Part shown: positions 11,077 through 22,967 of the stretch, piece after piece
How positions within the stretch are numbered: position 1 is the stretch's first letter
How the letters are laid out: the number at the start of each line of letters is the position of its first letter
Origin: Lepidodermella squamata
Lineage: Eukaryota > Gastrotricha
Length of the DNA: 64,000 bases
Reading direction: 5' to 3'
NCBI GenBank assembly: GCA_047495785.1
Contig: JBLDXI010000013.1
Coordinates: 2,480,001 to 2,544,000, forward strand
The notes under the pieces: generated by a model
Database searches by the model: none
Told to the model about the DNA's origin: nothing
What the model saw: the letters and a program-made list of their open reading frames with translations, nothing else
Made by a program: the position numbers and the translations under genes

Positions 11077-14000
11077 TTAACTGGTTTTTAATTGCCGCAT
11101 CAAAAAATCAACGTTGAAACACAAATAATAACGAGTAAAAGATCTAGATGAATATAACAGAAAAATTGCAAAAATCATCAAGATAACTGTGCAGAGTAAT
11201 TATTTGCGTTGGCGGGAATCGATGTTTTGGTTACGAACGCGCCGGGCGTAACACTGTAATGATGTTAAGATGATGTTGTTGGTCTGCTCGGGAGAATCGC
11301 AGCACAGGCTAACCGGAAATGTGGCGTCATTACACGCGCCAGGCGCATCATTCGTTACTGCTGTTATTTGTGTTAAGCGTTTGTTAAGGAGGCGAAACCC
11401 TAGACCAATTTACTACCGAACTCGGGTGATGATACATTTCGCGTATGGAATTTCTCAACAGCCGATCGATGTTATTAGTCGCCAGTCGATTCCTATACTG
11501 CAGCAGAGCAGCTAAACAGCTGCAACCAGGCCGCGCTATGCATGATTACTTCCGAGAGGTGGGGCGATCTCGCACTACACCATTTATTGCCGATAGGTAG
11601 TAAAGAAAAAGGTAAACATAAAATAATAAACCTGGCGCCATGCTAGGGGTGAAAATTTTGTAATACAGTATGCGCGGTATCATGCCGTTGTGTTTTCTCA
11701 AAAATCGACGGAAATAAAAAGTCGCGGGCTAAAAATAACAAAACATCGCCGCGTTGTTTGTTATTATTGTTGGTGTGTTAAAAGGCCGTAAAAAGAAGCT
11801 GTTGCTGTTATTATTATTGTTAAAAATCATATCGAATATCGGCGAGCGGGCGCATTTTCGCGCAGTAGTAATTGGCGACAGACCGGACCTAATAATCAGC
11901 AGTCAGTCAGCTGCTGGCTACTAGCAGTAAATAACCCGCGCACTATGTTGCAGTTCGGGCCGGAAAAGAGAGAAGAGGGGACACGAGCCGAATTACGCAA
12001 TTTTTCGATCGAATATAATATAGGCCACTAGGCAAATAATGGCATTAGCTCGGGGTAATAAACACAGTGATATAAAGTTACATTATTTCTGGCGACGAAG
12101 AGTTGCCGAGTGAGTTCATTATGGCAGATTAAAGTCGGTTACTACACGAAGTGAACCCATCGCGCTTCCGGGCCGCAAGAAGTGACAGTAGTAGAAGGCA
12201 GGTTAATGATGACCCGGTGTTTAATTCTACTGATGGCCACTTTGTCCCGGTGGCTCGAGCTTCTACATTTCACAGCAGTCGTGAATGTGATGCTGTGCAG
12301 TGTTGTTGTATACTAATAAATATAGCGGCGGGCATATCTATGTAAAACAGGGTGATCGCGCGCGCGTTGCTGCAATAATAATAATAAATGAAGGTTCAAG
12401 AAGCCCGCGGCTTGGAAAGTGTGCCTATAGCTTCGGGCACAGGTGAACTTCGCGTGAGTGACACGGAGCGCGGCGGCTAAAAAGCCTGCTGCACGCTCGT
12501 GATTATTGTTTAGCATTTTGGTATAGGTATAGGTCATAATCATATAGTAATAATCACGCGTTCGTTCGCGCGAATTGAATAGCGGATCGAGAGAGAGCCC
12601 AGCGAGAACGCGCGGGATGGGCGCGACACACAAATTAAAGGCGTGTTTCATTATTATTTAGTACACGCTATACACCTGGCCGCTAAGTTTTATGGCTACC
12701 TACCTATACGATCTACCAAAACGCACAGCAGTGGCCATCTGCGTACAACAACGGGCCGATTGATCGACGACGCGGCAAAACGCACGCACGCAGGACCCTC
12801 TCATCGTCATCGAAATAATAATTAAAAATAGACCGGGCACGCGCTCTATTATTATTTTATACCTATATAAAACCTAAAATCGACATGGCATCAGCTTAAC
12901 AACACAACAATGTCGATTCGTCAAATAATAGCAAAATTATGGTAAACAAATCGCTCCTGGTTCCCACTTGAATACAATAAACAATTGCGATGGGCAAAAA
13001 CCCGGCAGCTTGAGATAAAGCCCTAAAACAAGTATTTACCTGTAATTTAAACTGTGAACCTAAACAAGCGATAAGCAAGTGAACAACTGCGGTATATATA
13101 GCGTCGCTGTCACCCTAATGCTAAGGCTATTTGAAATTGAGATGGAAAATTTCGCAGCGATGAGTCAGTTACCTTGTCGACGAAAAACTAGCTGGGAAAC
13201 AAAATATATCCAGGGGTTTATACAGCATTTGCGTGGCCTTCTCATCACCGCGTTGTCTAACTCGCGTATTAGCGTGTTTGTACAAACAGCGAGCGAAATA
13301 GATAGAGATGCCCTTTGTTATAGCCGTAATAACAATAATATACAACATCTCATGAGCAAATAAATAAGTAAACGGGTGGGGTAGTACGTGCCAGTCGACA
13401 ACACGACGACGACGAAACGGTTTCTCATCATCGCGCAGTTTGTAAGATGAGACAAACAGCCGATTAGCAGCACTTTCGAACTCGCAGAGAGAGACAGGAT
13501 GTATTAGATAGTAAAAACGATGATTTGAAGAGGAAGGAAGGACGGACGGAGGGACCGGTTTCGATGGTGTTACGACACCGCGCTAGCTGCAACACACGAC
13601 GTGTGATGTCCAGTTGCGAATCTGGGCTTGTTTCGCGCGCGCTCAAAAACAGCTGACAGGCGGCTGTGCGCTACAACAGTAGGGTGTTACAATATTATTA
13701 GCCGACACACGGGATCTGATTTCGGTAGTGTTAAGTGCCTGGCGCCAAACGCGTGGCAAAAATAGCGGCTACGCGCGGATTAGCCGCGACCGGTCGCGAT
13801 AAAATTCGGTCGGAAATTCCGGTTCGGATCAGCAAAACCGGTGCACAGGATGATCTGAAAATTCTCGCGAGTCTGATCGCTTTGGTAAATAATAAGTAGC
13901 CGCTTTGATCATCATTTGCACAAGTGCAAAAAATCACGCGCGCACGCCTGATTTTTATTAACCAACCGTAAAAAACGCACTGTTTTTAAGGTAGATTTTT

Positions 14001-17000
14001 CGCGCGTGCAATTACCGCGCTCGCAGGTGGGATCCGGTGTTGGTATTTCGCTGATTTTTTTTATATCAAGATAATAAAACGCGCGCCCAAGCATGCCAGA
14101 CGTCAGGTCGCGCGTATAATGAAGTGAGCGCGTTATAAAAATTAGCGTCGCTGGGCGTTTAATGATCTACCCAGGTCTAATATCTAATCGCTAGCGCGTG
14201 CTACCGAAAAATCGGCCTTTCGTCACGTCGCGAAACAAATGGAGCAGGTGCCAACGCGATGACAACAACACAACAACAACTTGTTATTGTTTTTGAAAAC
14301 ACTACTTGCCGCGAGCCATTTCTACTGTATGAAACGGGCGAAACGGCAGTAATATTATTGAATTAAAAACGATCGCGAACAGGAATAGCAAAATAATAGT
14401 ATTAAATGATTATTTTTATATTGTGTAAACAAAACACAAATCGACACGCAAAGTTTTGCTGTCGTCAAAATTAAAATTCGATCACGTAAAAATTGAGTGA
14501 CGATGATTATTTTGATTAAATGAGGCAGCGCAGTAAATAATATTTTATGGGCCGGGATGAAAAATGAAAAATTCAATGCGCTTCGTATAAAACGTTGGCA
14601 AATATCCGAGATATTATAGCATCAGCTTCGGAATAATGTAATTGAAGGCGCGACACCGGCGCTTACTTATACTACTCATTTTCAGACAAGCTACCGGTGA
14701 TCGATTTATTTTTCAAACTGCGCGTACACAAACGCAAACGAGACGCTCACATGCTGCTGCTGTTGTTGTTGTATATTTACGTATTAAGGCCGAGCGTCAT
14801 TTCGGCTATCGTCGACAAATAAGAAGAAGAACACAGCAGCAGTATAATATCAATCGCCAGCCTTAATACTGCACGATGTCAAATGTCGCGCGGAAGTGTT
14901 TGTTGTTTTAAGAGAGTCGCGCGCCGCTTTTTAGCTTAGTAAAAAAATCGAACAAAATAGCCGTAAAAATTCCCACGACATGAAATGGGTTGTTGTTATT
15001 GACAGAATTTATCGAACGATAATCACGCAAAATTGCCGGGAAGCCATTTAATTGGTAGAGTAGTATAAGGCGCCGCTAAAAATCGCATCGTTACCAGCGG
15101 AAGTCGCCACTTTTAGCAAACAATAATTACACAAACGCTAAATAGCCGGGTGGCAATTTAACTGCAACTATGCTGCTAAGAGCGGGAGTAGCTTAATAAT
15201 AAATAATAATAAATAAATAATGCCTTAGTTAGTAAATAATACACGCGGCTTGATGAAGTGCTGGTTCCGCTTTCAACTTGGCTCCTCGATTTAGCGGATA
15301 AAGACCGCAGCCACCCTAAAATGATGCGAGAAAATAATAATATTACTATGTTCGCGCTTATCACGCTTATCGCGCGCTTTTGCCGCCAGCAGCAGCAGTA
15401 GCGGCAACAGCCAACCAACTAGTCATCATCATCATTCAGTAAAAAGATCGTGACTGACTGATGATGTTGCGGAGAAAAACAAAGTGCAACTAGTTTTCAC
15501 GAGAGACACAAAGCACGAGCCATCAAGATTGGTGACAAGCGCGACTATATAGTAAGACAGAGCACCAAAAATATGCCACTAGATGTTGTCTTTTATAACA
15601 TATTAAAGGCGCAGATTACCTTTCTTTCATTGAAAGCGCCGGTGTTTGTTTACACGCCATACTAAAAAGACTAGGGCTCTATTTTTGCCACGTTTTTAAT
15701 CATAATATTAAGGTGGTGTGGTTGGCTATTATAGGCGACGCGTGCGCGCCTCAGGCTAATTAGGCAATATATTACGAAAAGTATATCCTTCAATTTACTT
15801 AAAAGAGACTTGAATCAAGATAATAAACAAAAAAATAAACCCGACCCTACTCACTTAGCAACCTCAAAATGGTTAATGGGAAAATATTTATACGGTGACT
15901 AAGCTAGGGTAGAGTGTGAAAAAGGTGCACTACCAGCGGGTGCGTTCCACTGCGATACGCTTTGGTGGCAAGATAACGGAAGTTGATCGAAGGAAGCTAG
16001 CGAAAAAAAGAGAGGATTTAAGATTTATAGTCGCACGACGCGATCGCAGGTGCATATAAATAAGGGATGCACATCTTGGCGTATAGTAATTTGCGCGAAC
16101 GGTATAGAACAAGAAAAAAAGACTACACATGCCCATTTATTTATTGTCTCTTATGCCGAGCCATGTTATCTATCTATCTCCTGTTTCCGCCCGCAACAAC
16201 AACTATATACTTACCTGCTACTACAACTAGTAGCTTGTAGCAGCTATTGTAAGCGGTAAACTGTAAAGATGGATATATTATAGGCTACAAGATTTTTATG
16301 GCTGATAATATAATATAGTAAATATGTTCAAGTAGGGTCGACGAGCATAACAATCGCGGCCGTGAAGTGCCGACACTTGTCGATTACAATAATGCGGGCA
16401 CTTTTTGCGCACAGGTAAATCGCCACTACCTGTCTTTTACTGCGCCTAACAATAAATCAGCAGCGATTACCCCGTCGTCTCCAGACAAGAATATGGCCTT
16501 GAAATAACAATAGCCGGCGTTGGAGTATAGAGAGAGCGAAAAAACCCGGCGCGATGGATACGCCTGTAAAAACAGGCAGCGATTAAATTAGCCGTCGACC
16601 TTGCAAAAACAAATAATTTTTCACGCAGTCAGGTATCTAACCTGAGCGCTGTTGTTTTGCGATGAAATAGAGATAAGTTATTGACGGTTGTGTTGGCAGA
16701 GCGCAAAAACAACGGCGGCGCACCCAACGCGTGCTCGCGATGAGTCAAAATACCGACAACCTGACTCTCGACTCAGCGGTATAGATCGAAAGAACAAATT
16801 ACGTAAATAGTCCTAACAACAAATTTGTAGATACATATTTCTGTGATATAGATTGATGATTGTGCGGTAAGCAAAAAGCGCGATGACAGGCGAGATGTTG
16901 GAATTATTATTTGATAAGAATAGATAGCGCGGCAAAGGGCCATCTGTTTATAGCTGTTACGGATAGAGTCGCAACGCCAAACACGAGGCGCGTGTTTTTA

Positions 17001-20000
17001 CATAGCCGCGGCTCATCCCTGTCTCTCTGGAGTAGTAGGGTGTTCATTACTCGAGTGCCAGTAATTTGTTTGAGCTGTGTAGCCTAATAAGCGAATAATC
17101 AGGCAGCGGCATTCCTGGCCCGGTGCCGGGGCTGCCGACAAAGCCGCGAGCTCGGCGGGTCCGGAGGCTCTATGTGTATGTGTGATGTCATCGAACGATC
17201 ATGAACGTGCGCCGCGTAATGGTTTAAATTGATAGCTCATCTCATCGCGATGCCGACAGACGGAGGCGCACAGGTTCTGCGCGCAACGCCGCCGGCTATA
17301 AATGCTGAATTAATTGACTAGTTACCTAGCTACCAGTGTAGTTGTTGCGCAACAACTACACGGTTCCAATAATTATAACAATCATCATCTCGTTACCTAA
17401 TCAGCGCAGGTAAATGAGCCGCTAAGCTATTATACATGCAGCCGCGGAAAAAATCGTGAAGAAATCCACCTTAAAACTTGCACGCGCGCGAGTTTGTGGT
17501 TCAACGCAAGTTCATACCTTGTCGTTGTAAAAAGTATAATAACGAGGCACGAGCGTCGTTTCAAACTAAAAGAGGCGAGGATAGGAGGATTGGAATAAAT
17601 CTTTGTTCTAGAGGCGCACCGGTCATCAAGCCGGTCACCTTACATGCTTGTAAGATCAAAGGCGCCGAGACAGCACGTTTCACACATATAATATATTTTT
17701 CAATTATTAGCTATAGAGCTAACAGCTACTGCTGTTATCATCATCAGGTCGCGGTGAATGCGGGTATGAGATTTCAAATAAACTCGGGTGTCGTATAACA
17801 GGCTTCATCCGGTGGAGCAGCAAAAGTTCACCTTTGGCCGCATCTTTGTGTATCTATTCGGCAATGCCATAAACAAATTATTGCGCGCGCGCAGAGGTTT
17901 CATTGAATTAACAGCGGGGCCAAATACCTTGAAAGCCAAGCCAAGAGCTCGTGTGATGCTGTCAAAAAGCGCTGTAGCCGACAAAGACTCGCGCGCGCGA
18001 CCCGGCAGAAAGTTTTATTGCAGGCTCGTGTCGTCGCTCGCCGCCGTGTTGATGGTCACGCGATGTCGCTGTTCCAAATTAGCATTGTCACCAGCCGAGA
18101 ATGAGTAGTAGGTATATATCGCTTTGCAAAACTTGGCAGTAAAACATTTATTTAATCGCGCGAGTTTTAATTGAAATGTTTCCACCATAATATTGTGTAA
18201 AAACCAAAGGCTAATATTTGGTCAAACTTGAGAAATGAAAACAATAAAATTTAATTGAACTCTTCATTGAAAAAAAGTAAAATAAAGAGACGTGATGAAA
18301 AATGAAGTCAAATAAAGCGCCAAGTGTTTGTGTTATTATTCACTCAAGATTATTTGTTCTTAAAAAGTTCGAAGCGATTCCGCGGATTAAGCGCGTTGTT
18401 CGGACATATATAAGGTGATAACTCGATGCACTGAGTGTATGTTTTTTTTTTATGGGCGCTGCAATAAATCAATGTAGCAAATGTAAAGAATTGCCGTTAT
18501 TGCTTGAGTTATGTGTGTTGGAAGTTGGGAAATAATTCTATTATTATTTACCAAGCAAGCGTGTTAATGCGATAATATGACTGAACTCGGTGATCTGTGG
18601 GCCGAGAGGGAGGAGCGATCGCCTTCTTGTTACAAGTATCCGGGCAGTTTAAACAGTTGCGTGTTGCGCAAGTTCGGCCACGCGCCTAGCCGCAGGACGT
18701 TGCACGCGACCCGGAATTGCCAGCTCAACGCGAAACAAGCTAATTCGGGCGAAGAAATCAAATCATTACAATTGATTTCTTGGCGCGCGGCGTACGGCCA
18801 GGTAGACGGCGCCGGTCAGGTATAATCTGTCTGCGCAGATTAGACACGCGGATTACTTATTATATAGTGGCCGTCGAGTGTGAACATGATTGATTATTGC
18901 CACTCCTTTTACAACAATAATAATAATAATATAATGCAGTACCTTGGCGGTTCACAGCTGCCAAGACCAACACGTGGCCGAAACTGACCAGAACAGATGT
19001 TTATTCGGGACTGAGAAATTGAAAAATAACATGAACGGCGAACAAAATGACGGCACGATGTACATAATTTTTCGATTCGTTAAACACGAAAAATTGGCCA
19101 TATGACAAATTTGAGACGGATGAGAGACTTAGCTGACTAATTATAGCCTCCCTTATAAGATTTCACAAGGGAAAATCGGCACTGTCTTTTGAAAACTGTG
19201 ACGAATCCCATAAATCCCAAGAATTGCGAGAAATTCATAGTTTCCCTTGCTAAAAATGCCCGATAATTCGAGCAATCGCAAATAATGAGATCTCTTGCAC
19301 CTGCTAGCCGCTGTTGATAAAGCAAAATTATCCGTTAGAAAACAAAGTGGCCATTAGCGGGAAAATGGATAAAAATAATCGTTTATTTACTCGCTTGTTT
19401 ACGCCTTGAAATGCGAAAATGGAGAGCAAAAAATCAACACGACGATCTGTTCTGTTCGGAACATTTTCACTTCGCGCGGACCCAAAAGCTGCTATTTGTC
19501 TTTTGCGGCCATTGATCAGTGACGGCGCATCGCCGGCAGGCGCGTCCGCCGATCTTCGAGGCGCGTCGTCTATTTACGATATATAGCATATCTCGTCATA
19601 TTCAGCATCTTCAAATCAACACTTGGCGTAGCGAGTGTGCTTGATTAACACTTCGTTTTCAGCTGTGCATTTGCCAAAGTAACAAACCACAATCTAATTA
19701 TCAGCCGTCAATTGGCTACTGCGCGGCTAGGCGGCCGCCGTCGTCGCGCGTGTCTCGGCTGCATTTTGGCCTCTATTATATGCGTTTAAGGGGCCGTGTC
19801 GGATGCGATTGCCGAGCCTGGAGATTTTAAGAGTCGATCGTTATTGCTAATAAATTCTGGCGATGAGCCGGCTGTCTCCGCGTAGGGGCATCGTATCACT
19901 CACTGTCGTCGCAGTTTTATGACATATAATATTGTATTTCAAGTGCTCGGACTTGAAAAGGGCGAGTATGGTGGTACTGGCCGACGGTCGTTTGACGATC

Positions 20001-20430
20001 ACGCGCTTCCTCTCCCGCGCCGTGTCAAGCACTGGCTCGCCAGTGTGACCTCCGGTCAGCCGGCAGTGCGGCCAACGCGCATCTCATTTGACTTTCCGAC
20101 GGCGTGGATTAATTACAGCTATCGTAAAAATCGTGACAATAATTTGGCGAGACGGCGCCAGGGCGTCAGTAAGGCGAGACACAGTGTGAAGAGTCAAGGG
20201 CGCTTGTGTTACTTTTAATTTATTGTTGTTTATTATTAAAATTTAGCGCTATATTAAGACGCAGCGGCGCACCGTTCCGTGCAGATTTATGTTTGTAGAA
20301 GGCGATGAAAGACAATGATTGATGCGCGTCGACGCTCGGCCGTGTCTTCAGGGAGATGAGACGGTCGAGCGTCCTTTATCTAGCGTTAATAACTGATAAT
20401 TAGATTGCACTCATTTAGCATACGCATTGA
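11077..20430. other. robo: 9.35-kb gene-free block upstream of robo
   Basis: No exon with good coding character or family match is visible on either strand. The block has many short AAT/TTA trinucleotide runs (for example near 11800, 12370, 15198 and 18918) and repeated CGCGCG-type strings (for example near 12359, 13638, 13939, 14930, 15373, 17488, 17887, 17994 and 18785). In a window where genes average one per few kilobases, such a large gap directly 5' of a developmental receptor is best read as promoter, enhancers and perhaps 5' UTR introns of robo. That reading is inference. Confidence 0.5.
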
Positions 20431-20794
20431 CAGCGTTCGATTGACCGCCGACATGTTACTTACTGCGATATGGCAAAACATCCTGCTTCATAACATTGAG
20501 CCTAGAACCTAATGTAATGGTTATCTCGGCATTTGCAAGGAATCTGCCCGGTTTCAACGAGTTAACCCCGCGTGATCAGCAAAAGCTGTTCGCCTTCTCC
20601 TATTTCTCAATCTTGTTGCGGTTTTAGAATATGAGTACGCTCAGCAAGATGAACCTAAATACATCAGTGCCTTCGCTCTGAACGAAGTTCGTCCGCTATA
20701 AATTTTCCAGGCAAGGTTCCAAGCCATAGCCGCTTTGACGCAGGAAAAAATTTCGGAAACCGGTGCTAAATTGAGCCACTGGGGCCTGTCGTCT
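20431..20794 (+). pseudogene. Broken copy of nuclear-receptor ligand-binding exon
   Basis: This segment is a close copy of 50877-51235, the middle of the ligand-binding region of the intact nuclear receptor at 49.5-51.5 kb. It is broken: a 7-base insertion (AGAACCT, a local duplication) near 20512, a 1-base deletion near 20615 and a CAA-to-TAA stop near 20699. Both ends are abrupt: left at CAGCGTTCGATT, right at GGCCTGTCGTCT. After the right end, unrelated bases lead into the copied proline dehydrogenase fragment. It is a dead gene fragment. Confidence 0.92.
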
Positions 20795-20806
20795 ACTTGT
20801 AAGGAA

Positions 20807-21193
20807 TATACGTTGATTGCATCAACGGCTTGAATAAAAGATTTTACTCCTGGGGACATCCATTAGTGTTTTCACTACGAAGTGCATTAGCGTCTCGTGT
20901 TTGTCTAAAGCCAGGTTAAGACTTGAATAACAAACGGCGCTTCAACTCCATTTTGACAGCGTTCCGATCTACATTCCCGCGCTGCAACAAGCTGAAGTTC
21001 TCCTGAGCCCTCCTCGCCAGAAAAGGCAACGCAGCCGACAGCGTGCCATACGCAACAGATTGATACACAAAGTAGCCGTGACTTGCCAACCATTCCGATA
21101 TGTAGTCCGTAAACCCCCAAGTTTGGCCGAACATTGCCACATCGGGGCGTTCGCGATACATCTTTTCACGCATATTCAACGCTTGGCTTATAG
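20807..21193 (-). pseudogene. Copied 3' end of proline dehydrogenase gene
   Basis: This is a near-identical copy (about a dozen changes by eye) of 51721-52107, the 3' flank and last-exon half of the intact proline dehydrogenase gene. The C-terminal reading frame is still open, from SQALN to the stop after RLLFKS, about 90 residues, with mostly conservative changes. It ends abruptly at CTTGGCTTATAG, where unrelated sequence replaces the rest of the gene. The source genes are convergent, and this copy keeps that arrangement with the adjacent receptor fragment, but about 485 bases between them are missing. Without the catalytic barrel it cannot be a working enzyme. Confidence 0.92.
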
Positions 21194-22640
21194 CCAGGCA
21201 GGCAGAACAATTCATACGGCCGGTTCGGCGATCTTTCGTCGAGATCACGCACTAATGCGATCGTGTCACAGTAGCGCCAGCTTGCAACATAGGTCGACAA
21301 CGTGTTAGCGACTCGCAATTCTGAATCGGCGAGCGAGTAGCCGAACCGATCGGCCGCTTGGTAGACAAAACGCGAGTAACTACCGTGCGCAGTCCTAGAT
21401 CCACAGCCACCCACATTTCCGCAGTCGGATCTGAAAATAAAACAAGAATCCCGTATCAAAAAAGAAATTGAAAGCAATATAGCTACTGAAAGGTGCTTGT
21501 TGAAAAAAATGCTTCTCGTTGTTAATTAGTTCATTATAGAATAATTATTTTGCCTTTTAATTAGTTTCGTCATCATACCTATTACGTATACCCTGTGGCA
21601 AGCTGATGACGAACTTTCGTCATGTTGACACCCGAAGTCAACCAAGTGCCGGATCCTGATTGAAGGCTTGGCACTGTAATAGCGCCAGGCCAAGGCAGGT
21701 CGAACGATGTCTGCGGATTTGTCGGAGCTGTCCAACCGGGCGGTGCGCCGTATTCATCGGCTGATACGAAGCTGAACGCGCAGCTTATCCAGTTGGGAGG
21801 CTGATAGAAGCCGAGTACGTCTCCTGCGATCACATTCAAGCCATTCGTTCCGTTGAATTCCCTGTTTTTGAATAGAATAGATGCCGCTTCTACTTCTCTA
21901 TAATGTATTCACTTATACAAGGTGAGTTTTCGGAACGATTGAGAATACGAGTGAATGCGGAACGGAACAACGCCAGCTCAGGGTATCGTCGGAAATATTC
22001 CGAAAATTCTGCAGGAAGTATGACCGATCCAAGTCTGGATAGTTCGCCCGTCGCTGAGACTGAATAACTCGTAAAATAACTTCCCATTGAATGAGAGTTC
22101 CTGTAAAATTTGACGGAGGGACCGACCCAACCATTCCAGCCGTAGCCGCTGTCACATCTTGTATGTCATGACTTGGCATTTCTGAGGGCAGAGGATTTGG
22201 TTGGCCAACAACGCAGACCTGCCCGGTCGCACCACCAGTAGCATCTAGTGCCGAGAATACACCATCTGTTACAACTGCTCGAGATTTGCCGAGGCGGCGA
22301 ATGCATTGGAGAGAACGACGTTCCTTTTCAAGGCCCAGCTTTTGCTGGGAGAATTGTAAGCTGAAACCTGGCATATCTCCATCGGCACATTTTTCTGGCG
22401 AGTTAAGACGGACCAGGCTTTGAATTCGGAAGAGCTGATAGCCGAATCGGTTGACGATCAGCTGCTTCAGACGGAGACAGTAGGGTGTAAGCGATCAGTG
22501 GATTAGACGCTGCATCGACAACATTGTTTACAGGTTTGTCACCAAGTGTCACATTGATTGCAGGAAATTGCGAATCGAAGCGGTCGACTTGGCATCCAAA
22601 CAGATAGAATCGGAATGCGATGAGACGAAACGGACGAAAA
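21194..22640 (-). pseudogene. Remnants of unrecognised, probably extracellular, gene(s)
   Basis: Several exon-like pieces on the minus strand lie between acceptor-like sites. 21194-21427 follows a TTATTTTCAG acceptor and encodes a segment with CGNVGGCGSR and YELFCLPGY. About 21582-21853 follows AAAACAG and contains NVIAGDVLGFYQPPNW and WTAPTNPQTSF. 21890-22160 contains GWNGWVGPSVKFYRNSHS. 22340-22645 has two overlapping frames with VDRFDSQFPAINV and FGYQLFRIQSL. The frames do not join cleanly, and at least one frame change is needed near 22460. The GDVLGFYQP segment weakly recalls VKPGQVIGVAYENW in the sushi protein at 4-5 kb, so a secreted relative is possible. No family is recognised. The left edge is fused to the proline dehydrogenase fragment and the right edge to the fragment copied from 34.8-35.1 kb. 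Confidence 0.5.
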
Positions 22641-22883
22641 ATCAAAATCTTTAGCTTTAGTCGAAGAGTTGCGACCGATTTTCAAGCATCTGGAATTTTT
22701 CGGTATTTATTTACCCTCAATTTTTTCTCATTCGAACAATCGTGATAGTTCATGGAAGAAAATAATATTGACCTGAGCAAATTAGCATGGTCTTGCGACT
22801 GTTTCATGATCGTCGTCAGAGGTGACTTACTGCCTGATAAAGCGGCTCAAAACTTCACCCATTTTCTGCCAAACGCTTCCGCC
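22641..22883 (+). pseudogene. Truncated copy of the unrecognised gene at 34.3-35.4 kb
   Basis: This matches 34822-35074: the end of exon 2, the intron and most of exon 3 of the intact unrecognised gene. The shared peptide includes KLAWSCDCFMI and VRGDLLPDKAAQNFTHFLPN. The intron is kept, so the copy was made from DNA rather than from spliced RNA. About 14 bases at the start of exon 3 are lost and the intron has diverged. The copy stops abruptly after CTTCCGCC and is fused to an exon of a different gene on the opposite strand. Confidence 0.9.
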
Positions 22884-22967
22884 CTCTCGCATATCAGGCG
22901 AGCACAGCACGTTGACCATCGACTTGCTTTGCGTCTTATTGTTGCTATCATGATCGTAGTTGAAATA

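Noticed and set aside
14740-14870. CAG/CTG-type short repeats (TGCTGCTGCTGTTGTTGTTG) as a possible coding Gln tract
   Set aside because: No exon signals around it; one of many trinucleotide runs in the non-coding block.
17478-18108. Two overlapping plus-strand open frames of 106 residues in the robo upstream block
   Set aside because: Low-quality composition, no start context and no recognisable motif; expected by chance in GC-rich DNA.
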